Source of the DNA: Sinonovacula constricta
Taxonomy: Eukaryota > Mollusca > Bivalvia > Cardiida > Solecurtidae
Reading direction: 5' to 3'
NCBI GenBank assembly: GCA_007844125.1
Contig: CM017567.1
Coordinates: 44,304,013-44,368,012, forward strand
DNA length: 64,000 nt
Shown here: positions 23,301 to 35,300 of the stretch, piece by piece
Numbering within the stretch: position 1 is the stretch's first letter
Layout: every line of letters begins with the position of its first letter
The notes under the pieces: generated by a model
What the model saw: the letters and a program-made list of their open reading frames with translations, nothing else
The model's database searches: none
What the model was told of the DNA's origin: nothing
Translations under genes and position numbers: made by a program

Positions 23301-26300
23301 AACTACCGATAACTGCTTGTCTAGTTCTGTACCGCGTCGAGGAGCTGTGTTTTTGACTGAATCTAAAAGGGTAGGGAAGATGAGTAGCAACCACGAACCA
23401 ACATTGAGGGACGTGATGGTTGGGATAAAGATGTTAGAGTCAAGGGTAATAGGTGTGGAAGAAAGGCTAGATAGAGTTGAGAAGGGGCTAAGGATGTTAG
23501 AGGGGCTGAAAGAAAAGGTGAGCAGTTTTGATGAAGAACTTAAAAAATTGCTAGTTATGTACAGGGCGAATAATGCGTTAATAGAAAGAATGACAAAAGT
23601 AGAGGATGTGACAGGCAACAATGATTATTTGGTAGAGAACATAGATGATAGAGTGAGCTACTTAGAAAAGCATAGAAATGAGATGAGAACTGACATCGTC
23701 TATATTCAATCTTAATCAATGAAAAACATTTTTTTTCGAATATAGATGAGAAGCTAGTCGATGGAAGTGAGGATTGTGAGCAGAAGATCAGGGACGTCAT
23801 GGTCAAGAAGATGAAGTTATCTCAAGGGTTCGTAGATGAGATAAAGTTGGAGAGGGTCAATAGAATGGAACAAAAGCAAGATGGAAGAGTCAGAAACATA
23901 GTAAGTAAGTTTAACGAACTTTAAGTCAAAGAATTAGCTAGGAAGAATGGAAAGATGTTGCAGAGGACATATTTTTCTGTGTACGAACAATATCCTAATG
24001 AGGTGGTAGCGAAGAGGAGACGGCTGATACCACAGATGAAGGCAGCAAGGGATCAAGGGAAACGGTCGTGATTGGCGTACGACACACTCTTTATCGACGG
24101 GAGGCCGTGAGAGACTAGGAATGTTTTAGTGTGCTCCTGGAATGTGAACGGACAAGCGGCGGACAAGTTGAAGACGGATCAGCTCGTAGATGTGATTCGG
24201 AGTCACGATATAGTTTTCTTGGATGAAACATGGGCGTCAGCAGACAAAACATTTGACTTAGATGTCTATACCTGTCGAACCTTTCACCATAGGAAGGCGT
24301 GTTGCCATCTAATGGAGGTGTTCTTGTTATGTTAGGAAATAGTTTAATGAACGGTATAAAGGTGGTAAGAAACCATCATAATACAATTATATGGTTACAA
24401 CTCAGTTGTGATTTTTTCAAAGTAGAAAATAACTATTATTTATGGGTTGAAGGATCGCCAGCGTACGATATTATTAATGTTGATTTTTTGAACATATTGC
24501 AATATGATATATGTTCTCTTTTTGAATAGGGATCTGTTTTTGTAACGGGGGATTTTAACGAGCGGATGGGGTTAAAGCACGATTTTGTAGTGTGTGATAC
24601 AGTAATACGTATTTAGATGAAGCAGAATACATTCCCGATGTCTTTGCTGACAGGGCCTCACAAGACAAGAAGTGTAACACATTTGGTACACGTCTGATAG
24701 ACCTGTGCAAAAGTACAGGTGTACGAATTGTTAATGGTCGGCGTGGGAGGGATCATAAGAAAGGGGAATGTATCTATGTTTTTCAGGAGCCTCAGTAATT
24801 GACTATGTGTTAGCATGTGTTTCTCGTGTATTGTCAATTTTACAATCGGATCTGTTACACCATATAGCGATCATGTGCCCTTGTCTTTTTCGTTACATGG
24901 TAGTATATCTCACTTAACGTTAGAGAAAACAAAAGAAGCCGAAAAGCGATTTAAATGGTATGATGATCTAAAAGATGAGTCTCGATCAGTGTTAATAAGT
25001 AAACTTCCTGAATTTATTTCGGTGGTGTATGGAGCAACTTGTAAACGTAGTAAATGATATGGAGCAAATTGTAAGCTTAGTAAATAAAACGGTAAAGCAG
25101 TTCACAGAAAGACTAAGGGATATTGCAGATCAGCTTTTTTTTAAGAATATAGTGTGCGGTGAAATAAAACTACGTTTTATATAAATACGTTGTTAGAAAA
25201 TAAAGAATGGTTCGGTGCAGATTGCATAAGAGCGAAGGGTGTGTATTATAAAGCATTAAGGTATTTTGAATTATTTAATAATTATCAGAGTAGACAGCAA
25301 TTGTGTAAGACAAAAGATTGGTATAAAAAGTTGATTCGGTGTAAAAAAAAATAGAAAATGATGGGTTATTGAGAACCTCAAAAACAAGAGACCAAGGAAT
25401 TTTTGGAAGTATTTTAAGAAGAGTAGAACAAGTGTAGACTAAGATTTTAAAGTTGATGTATTCTTTGATTATTTTCCTAAATTAAAAAGGTGACATTTTT
25501 TTTAAACAACTAATGTTCAGGCTGAACATTTTTGTTGTACATATCATTTCGATAAATATAACGTTGTCATGGATTTCCCTTTTACATTCAGTGAAATGTT
25601 AAATGCTGTAGAGAATTTAAAAAAGAGTAAAGCATGTAACATTGATTGTATTTTAAACGAGTATTTAATTGAGAGTAAAGATATACTTTGTCCATACATA
25701 TGTGATATTTTTAATATGATTTTGAATTCAGGTCATTTTCTCTCAGTTGGAGAGATGTCATTATAACGCCATTATATAAAAAGGGAGATAAGCGAGATGT
25801 GAATAGTAACCATGGGGTAACCCTGAAAAGTTGCTTAACAAAGTTGTTTACATCTTTGCTAAATATAAGAATCGTAGATTTTTGCATTATTATTAATAAG
25901 TTACCCTAAAATCAGTTTGGATTTAGGAAGGGTTATTCAACAGTTGATGCTAGTTTTGTCTTAAATTCTTTGGTTAATTGTTTTCTAAGTAGAAACAAAA
26001 AGTATGTCCATTATAACAATTATGTGTGAGAGTGAATAATGTTAAGTCAAGTTTTTTTTTCAGAGACTGATCGGCTTGAAACAAGGGGAGACAATTTCAC
26101 TGTTAGCTTCTCTATACTTAGAGGATATAGAATTATTTTGTCGATCTAATGGTGTATTTTTTTAAGTATGGTTTTATATGCAGATGATATGGTTGTTTGT
26201 GTGTGTGGGGGGGGGGGGGGGGATTCGCCCGAAATGTTACAAAGTTATTCAGAGGTGTTTAATAGTTATTGTTGCAAATGAGGTGATAAAACCAAGATAA

Positions 26301-29300
26301 TGGTATTAAGGAAAAGGGGTAGTGTAATGGCAAACGAAAAGTGGACTAATAATGGTTTAAGAGTCGAAGTCGTGAATGAGTTTAATTACTTAGGTAAGTA
26401 TACGGGGTCTTTCGATTTGCATAACGAGTATATAACAGGCAAAGAACTTAAGGCGATGAATACTTTAGTATGTAATTGTAAACATGTTCTAGTCAGCCCT
26501 TAAATAATGTGTCAGCTGTTTGATGCGTTTGTGGAATCTACGTTGAATTATGTATCTGAAATAGGGGGGTTTTAACTGAATTATTTTGCAAAAGAATATT
26601 AAATGTTAGGGTAAATGACAGCCCTACAGGGGTGTATGGGGAGTTAGAAAGATATCCACTGTATATTGTTAGATATGTGGCAATAAATAAAATATTGGTG
26701 TAAAGTAAGAAGTAGTCCAAATGACATCTTAAAGAAGTGTTATAATTTTTTACTAAATGATTGTTCTGATTGAAAAAGAAATTGGGTTGCAGCATGCAAG
26801 GAGATATTAGATGACTATGGTTTTTCGTATGTTTTTGATATCAATTATGATTTTAATTCTAAGATATTTGTGAAATTGTAAAAAAATGTCGCTGTCGATT
26901 GTTTTATACGTATATCTGCGCATTCGTTAAGAATGCAAACAGGTCGATATTCAAATACATGTGTAGTTATAATACTCTTAATGAATTAAACAGGTCTCGG
27001 ATATAAAGACATGAAACCTACACGGCATGAATGTAACCAGTCCTGGAGATAAACACCTGAATCCTACACGGGATGAATTGAACAGGTCCTGGAGCTAAAC
27101 ACCTGAATCCTACACGGGATGAATTGAACAGGTCCTGGCGCTTAACACCTGAAACCTACACGGGATGAATTGAACAGGTCCTGGAGCTAAACACCTGAAA
27201 CCTACACGGGATGAATTGAACAGGTCCTGGAGCTAAACACCTGAAACCTACACGGGATGAATTGAACAGGTCCTGGAGCTAAACACCTGAAACCTACACG
27301 GGATGAAGTGAACAGGTCCTGGAGCTAAACACCTGAAACCTACACGGGATGAATTGAACAGGTCCTGGAGCTAAACACCTGAAACCTACACGGGATGAAT
27401 TGAACAGGTCCTGGAGCTAAACACCTGAAACCTACACGGGATGAATTGAACAGGTCCTGGAGCTAAACACCTGAATCCTACACGGGATGAATTGAACAGG
27501 TCCTGGAGCTAAACACCTGAAACCTACACGGGATGAATTGAACAGGTCCTGGAGCTAAACACCTGAATCCTACACGGGATGAATTGAACAGGTCCTGGAG
27601 CTAAACACCTGAAACCTACACGGGATGAATTGAACAGGTCCTGGAGCTAAACACCTGAAACCTACACGGGATGAATTGAACAGGTCCTGGAGCTAAACAC
27701 CTGAAACCTACACGGGATGAATTGAACAGGTCCTGGAGCTAAACACCTGAAACCTACACGGGATGAATTGAACAGGTCCTGGAGCTAAACACCTGAAACC
27801 TACACGGGATGAATTGAACAGGTCCTGGAGATAAACACCTGAAACCTACACGGGATGAATTGAACAGGTCCTGGAGCTAAACACCTGAAACCTACACGGG
27901 ATGAATTGAACAGGTCCTGGAGCTAAACACCTGAAACCTACACGGGATGAATTGAACAGGTCCTGGAGCTAAACACCTGAAACCTACACGGGATGAATTG
28001 AACAGGTCCTGGAGCTAAACACCTGAAACCTACACGGGATGAATTGAACAGGTCCTGGAGCTAAACACCTGAAACCTACACGGGATGAATTGAACAGGTC
28101 CTGGAGCTAAACACCTGAAACCTACACGGGATGAATTGAACAGGTCCTGGAGCTAAACACCTGAAACCTACACGGGATGAATTGAACAGGTCCTGGAGCT
28201 TAAACACCTGCTCAATATTACGTCACTGTATACGGTGAGATTATTATGGGTACTCCTTACAAAAATGTCATCATCAAGTTTCTTCAAGAGATTTAAGCTT
28301 TACAACATTTTAACTATGAAAAAATAATAAAAACAAGTATAAATTCAAAATTACTTTGTGACAGCTGCGAACAATACGGAATTCCTTATTTTGTAATGCG
28401 ATTAAATGCACAAAACTAGGTTAAATTGTGTCAAACTTTACCGAAATATTCTTCTCTCATGAACGGAGGGAGCCGTGCATCAAATTTTTTATATCTTGTC
28501 TTGTTTGAAAATTATGTAATTTTTAAAAAAAAAGTATATTTAACAAAAATCCAATATTTGTGAAGTTTTTTTTATGCAAATAACTTATTTAACTATCAAA
28601 CTTTTAAAGTTTCTTTAACACAGCATCGTTTGTGTTCGAAAAGACATAAAATGGCATATGTATGAGTAAAGGAAAATGGGTTATCGACTTCAAAGTAGAT
28701 ACTGAATGTACTTAATGCAATATTTAAACCAATATCGACATTCAATCAGTCTTCCACTCACGTTCGAATTATAAAAACTGCGTCATCATTGCCTTTACGT
28801 TTGGCTCGTGCAGTTGACTTATATTCCATGAAATACCAGTTTTAGGATCTTTCTGATTTCTCTAACTCTAACTTAGTTTATATACCACCATGTAGAAGTA
28901 TATATACCACCATGTAGAAGTTTATATACCACCATGTAGAAGTATATATACCACCATGTAGAAGTTTATATACCACCATGTAGAAGTATATATACCACCA
29001 GGTAGAAGTATATATACCACCATGTAGAAGTATATATACCACCATGTAGAAGTATATATACCACCATGTAGAAGTATATATACCAACACAGTAGAAGTTC
29101 ATATACCCCCATGTCGAAGTTAATATACCACCATGTCGAGGTTGATATACCACCATGTAGAAGTTTATATTCCACCATGTAGAATTATATATACCACCAT
29201 GTATAAGTTTATATACCACCATGTAGAAGTATATATACCACCATGCAGAAGTATATATACCACCATGTAGAAGTATATATACCACCATGTAGAAGTATAT

Positions 29301-32300
29301 ATACCACCATGTAAAAGTTTATATACCACCATGTATTAGTTTATATACAACCATGTAGAAGTATATATACCACCATGTAGAAGTTTATATACCACCATGT
29401 AGAAGTTTATATACCACCATGTAGAAGTATATATACCACCATGTAGAAGTTTATATACAACCATGTAGAAGTATATATACCACCATGTTGAAGTATATAT
29501 ACCACCACTGTATAAGTTTATATACCACCATGTAGAAGTATATATACCACCACTGTAGAAGTTTATATACCACCATGTAGAAGTATATATACCACCATGT
29601 AGAAGTATATATACCACCACCGTAGAAGTTTATATACCACCATGTAGAAGTATATATACCACCATGTAGAAGTATATATACCACCATGTAGAAGTTTATA
29701 TACCACCATGTAGAAGTATATATACCACCATGTAGAAGTTTATATACCACCATGTAGAAGTGTATATACCACCATGTAGAAGTTTATATACCACCACTGT
29801 ATAAGTTTATATACCACCATGTAGAAGTATATATACCACCATGTAGAAGTATATATACCACCATGTAGAAGTTTATATACCACCATGTAGAAGTTTATAT
29901 ACCACCATGTAGAAGTATATATACCAACATGTAGAAGTATATATACCACCATGTAGAAGTTTATATACCACCATGTAGAAGTTTATATACCACAACTGTA
30001 GAAGTTTATATACCACCATGTAGAAGTATATATACCACCATGTAGAAGTTTATATACCACCATGTAGAAGTTTATATACCACCATGTAGAAGTATATATA
30101 CCAACATGTAGAAGTATATATACCACCATGTAGAAGTTTATATACCACCATGTAGAAGTTTATATACCACCATGTAGAAGTATATATACCAACATGTAGA
30201 AGTATATATACCACCATATAGAAGTTTATATACCACCATGTAGAAGTTTATATACCACCACAGTAGAAGTTTATATACCACTATGTAGAAGTATAAATAC
30301 CACCACTGTAGAAGTTTATATACCACCATGTAGAAGTTTATATACCACAATGTTGAAGTATATATACCACCATGTAGAAGTATATATACCACCATGTAGA
30401 AGTATAAATGTCCTTTAAGATTATGTGACATTTAGAAAAAATAATATTCTTTAACCTCATACAGGGAATATAACGAATTTTGATGAGAAAATTTGTCCCT
30501 TTTACAGATTGTTTATGCCAGTTTAGCTAAAGTATCGTGAAACTGTCTCGAAACTTCAGGCGACAGCGTAACATTGCCATAAATGTAAGTGAAGTATTGT
30601 ATTTTTCGTACTCTAAACTTCACAAGTATGGGCAATTCTAAACCAGTTGTTTTCACCCAAACGGAAAGCGGAAATTTATTTACACCTTTAACAACATTAA
30701 CAAGCAAATTAATGGCAGTTCTAATGCATCCTCCAACCCATGGAACACACGCAACTCGACACTTGACACATTTCTGCACATCCATATACATACGTAAGAT
30801 TTCAGTGACATATCCGTATATTCCACGGTGGAGAGGGACTAAACATGTGTTTTGCGTGGTATAAACTTGTAGGTTACAATTAAGTTTCTCAATTGAAAGA
30901 TAGCTTGCTACATGTAGCACGTAGCAACAGTAACCAAGGATGTTGAACGTGCATTGCGGGTACTTTTATAGGTGTTTTTACAAATCGTCGTTTGAGGCAA
31001 CAAACTATTGGATGTACAAATATTAACACGCGCCCCACAGCACGGATATTGTTATCATACGTTCGAACAAAACAGTTTGCAATAATTGTATGTCTTTTTT
31101 CACTATTGATTGACGATTAAAAATATTACAGTTGACCATTTTCGTAACATATATAGATAGATAGATAGATAAGAAATGGTTATGTAGGATGTGAACAGCA
31201 TGTAGTAATTAGCATGCAATGCAAACAACCCGAAAGTTTTACATTTCGCAGATTTATGATAGATTTCAGGTAATAATTCTCGCTGTAAAATATATGAACA
31301 GTAATATAATTGTTACTTCTGAAAACCGCTGTTAAAGTTACATTAATATCTGTTATTTTATGTTTCGTTTTCTGTCAGATACATACCAGTGCAGTTTGCC
31401 GTGAAATCCCATACACAGCTGCCAAGGTCCTCATCAAACATGGTGCCAGGAAAACAGTCCCGCTGTTGCCAGTGGTAACCCTCACCATATTGGGAACACT
31501 CGCAGAATTTCCGGCACGTGTCATATTTCTTAATCAAGTGGAATGGGTCGATGGAGCAGCTGACAACTATGAGACAGCACATACACGGTCTTTAATCAGC
31601 AACACTACATACATAAGCTTGGATGAAACAAAAGTAGTATCTAAGTATAATCTGACGAATATATAGCCGACCATGAATCAGGTATATACATTTTTTTATT
31701 TATTTATTTTTTTATTTTATTTTATTTATTTTTTGTGTGTGTGTGTGTGTTAGGGGGTGTCTTTGCCTCAATAAGTATGATTGGTATAAAGATAACATGA
31801 CAAACCAGAATAGCCAGGTAGTTAACAACAATTAGATATGGGACGCACAGTTTAACCGGACCTAACTTTGCCACCGTAAAACATAATTGATAATGGAAAT
31901 AACTAAAGTATTTTCTGTAGTTTTATTTTAGAAATGAATATTTGAAATTTAAATGATAAAATATTTTTAATACAAATTTCATATAAAAGTATCACTCAGA
32001 CTTGTGTCTGATTTTGCATTATTTTTCTTGTAAAATGCTCTTTAATGATTTATTATTTTTCTATTTAATTGTTTTCCATAACGATATCTTTAATACATAT
32101 ATAAGCTTACGGTTAAACAAAAAAGCAAAATAAAGACAACCATTATATGTGTTGAACCTCAGGTAAAATACAGTAACAAAAGGACTCAAATGTAAACTCA
32201 CTGTTATCAAAGCAACTGGTCGCCAAAAAGGACGTCGTGGTTGAAGATGGCGTCACGGAAGGCGATGACGTAAAAGTAGGTGATGACGTCGTGGTAGCTG

Positions 32301-35300
32301 ATGGCGTCATGGAGGGTGATGAAGTCATTGCATGTGATGGAGTTATAGCGGGTGATGACGTCATGTCAGGTGTTGGAGTTGTATTATCGCCTGTTCCATA
32401 CAAAGAACGTGACAATAATCCTGTTTGAGATGGAAATCTTGGTATCTATCGTGAAATGGTTTAATATAATGTACAGTTTCATCTAAGAAAGTGAAAAAGG
32501 ATAAGACGTATCATGACTGATGCTTTGTGTGGTCATGTTGTTGACTTTTGGTCTAGTACGGTAATTGCGTTATGACAAATTAATATTCAAGTGTGCGAAA
32601 AAAAATGAGACTCTTACGGTAACACTCTGTGATCTTGTTAAGTCCCCACGTGTTCGGGTCCGAGCCAGAGCCTTCTGGACATGGCTGACAGTTGACGTTC
32701 TCCCACGAAGACTTGTAGTAGCCCGGCCGACAGCGTGTGCACGTCCTTCCGCACAAGGATTCCTCGTATCCAGGTGGACATTTAGCTGAAAGGCGGAATA
32801 TTGTAGTTATTATTGTAGTATCCTGACGGGATATCACAACAATTTTATTTAATCAATTGCGTCGCAGGGCTTCTAAAGAATAATCACTTTATTGCGTTTT
32901 GTGTTTCATTCCACGTTCTTTTCACGTTCAAATTGGCATCGTCATGACAACCACAACAGTTTTTACGTTTCAGACTTGTAGAATGACGACGTCAGATGTT
33001 TGAGAACCCTAAAGTAACGTAATTTTAAATCAAATGCGTGCTTACGGCTAAAACAATAGTGAAGGTAGCGTTTAAAAAAGTGTTGCTTTCTGCAATTATT
33101 AATTTTATTCTTTGTAACAATCCGTCATTTTTTTTAAAAAATATAATAATCTAATTGTCTTAAAAATAAGGAATTTACCCTTTTTACAGCTCATCTTATT
33201 TGACCTTATTACTGTAAAATCAGTAAATAATAAATAGGTAAATGTAGTTAACTTTATAACATTGCTAAACTGATTTAAGACTCTTGTTACTCTCTACATT
33301 AATAACATGGCAAACTCATGTTTTTACTAAATCTACATTCATTACACTCCTAAATCTGTAACCATGGCACTTGTTTTTCTTTAAATTTACATTCATTACA
33401 ATCTGCAATCATTAAGCATGGCGCACTTTTGTCATTCTCTTTATCTACTTTAATTACACTCCTAAATACGTAACCATGGCACATTCTTTGTCATTCTCTT
33501 GATCTACATTAATTACTCTCCTAAATCTGTAACTATGACACATTCTTTGTCATACTTTTATTCTACATTAATTACACTCCTAGATCTGTAACCATTGCAC
33601 ATTCTTGATCTTCATTCATTACACCTCTCAATATATATAACCACTCTACACTCTTGCAAAAAGAGCATAATTTTATAGCGGCCGGTGGCAAAAACCATTT
33701 TCTAATTACCATTTTCTAATTACCATATACATACTGTTTTTATTAAATGTTCGGTTATAAAATGTCTACTCACGGACATTAGTTTATGGAAAGGTCATTA
33801 AATTGGCAAAAAAAATAGAACTGCTTCCCCTGACAATAAATTGTTGATTGCTGCACAACTTTTGGTCGGATGTCTCAAAATACAGTGGATATAATATTGA
33901 AAGTTCACCAAGAATTACAAAAAAAAAACAGTGGATATAATATTGAAAGTTCACCAAGAATTACAAAATACAGTGGATATAATATTGAAAGTTCACCAAG
34001 AATTACAAAAAAAAACAGTGGATATAATATTAAAAGTTCACCAAGAATTACAAAAAAAACAGTGGATATAATATTGAAAGTTCACCAAGAATTACAAAAT
34101 ACAGTGGATATAATATTAAAAGTTCACCAAGAATTACTAAATACAGTGGATATAATATTAAAAGTTCACCAAGAATTACAAAATACAGTGGATATAATAT
34201 TAAAAGTTCACCAAGAATTACAAAAAAAACAGTGGATATAATATTGAAAGTTCACCAAGAATTACAAAATACAGTGGATATAATATTGAAAGTTCACCAA
34301 GAATTACAAAAAAAAAACAGTGGATATAATATTGAAAGTTCACCAAGAATTACAAAATACAGTGGATATAATATTGAAAGTTCACCAAGAATTACAACAA
34401 AAAAAACAGTGGATATAATATTAAAAGTTCACCAAGAATTACAAAAAAAAACAGTGGATATAATATTGAAAGTTCACCAAGAATTACAAAATACTGTGGA
34501 TATAATATTAAAAGTTCACCAAGAATTAATAAATACAGTGGATATAATATTAAAAGTTCACCAAGAATTACTAAATACAGTGGATATAATATTAAAAGTT
34601 CACCAAGAATTACAAAAGAGCGAAGTTCATTGAAAAAGTTCAAAATCTTACACTTTGAAAAATAATGAAAATGAGAAGATATAGTTTAGGATGATGCGGC
34701 GAGAAATGAAACTTTCACTAGAGCAAGCTACCCTCTTCTCTATATGTCCTGGCAGTAGAATGACACTAATGCTAAAGAAAGAGAATCAGCATAGTATCGA
34801 CTCATATATACATGTAGGTGTAAGGTAGGGCAAACAAACAAAATAAAGAGAAGAAACAGATGGAACCGGAATGTAAAACACAAAAGTAAGATAATAGCGA
34901 AAAGTAGGAATGAAACGTACGGACACATTCTCTCCAGTCCTGGGCCCCTTTCCTGAGGGTGGTACATTCGTTAGGGCAGCTGACACACGCCCCAGAACCG
35001 TCCTGGGGCTTGTACGTGCCGTAGTCACATGGCAGGCACTGAAGTACGGGTAGGCATCGGTACCCCTTCGGGCAACGGTCTGTCATGTAACACGATATCA
35101 TGACATTGAAACATTTTATGAAGAAAGGAAAAGAAAGGCAAGGGTGTACGTCAGTCAAATAATTTATTACATGGAATGTATGGTTACAGTCATCCTGTAT
35201 AGTAATATAAGTCGATTACTTTAAACACGTTTTATTGCAATTATTAGTGACATTCGTTATATTGCTCGTAGTTGACCATGTCTTACTAACCAGAAAAGCA

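Larger units (their letters stand above)
22925..26990 (+). mobile_element. Degenerate non-LTR retrotransposon (LINE), + strand
   Basis: An inactive two-ORF element. ORF1 remnant: basic start near 23,067, a coiled coil at 23,380-23,710 and a C-terminal patch near 23,970-24,110 (YEQYPNEVVAKRRRLIPQM, LAYDTLFIDGRP). ORF2 remnant: apurinic-endonuclease motifs CSWNVNG (24,132), FLDETW (about 24,214), GDFNERMG (about 24,550) and SDH (24,865-24,873). Reverse-transcriptase motifs follow: NQFGFRKGYSTVDASFVLN (about 25,912), GLKQGE and the catalytic YADD (26,177-26,188). Near the 3' end are FNYLG (about 26,380) and a SLRMQTGRYS segment (about 26,927). Many frameshifts and stops break it. The clade is not resolved. 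It lies antisense in an intron of the minus-strand gene. Confidence 0.85.
32786..34920. other. Intron 4 of the minus-strand gene
   Basis: Holds an old array of about 60 bp (33,290-33,650) and a 42-bp array (33,882-34,618), listed separately. The rest is AT-rich with no coding content seen. Confidence 0.6.

Noticed and set aside
26991..28206. A CRISPR array in the 46-bp repeats
   Set aside because: The whole unit repeats with no unique spacers, no cas genes are present, and the surroundings are a eukaryotic intron.
31310..31666. A 118-codon + strand frame over the first CBM14 exon
   Set aside because: The opposite strand carries the diagnostic cysteine pattern and splice sites; the + frame has none.
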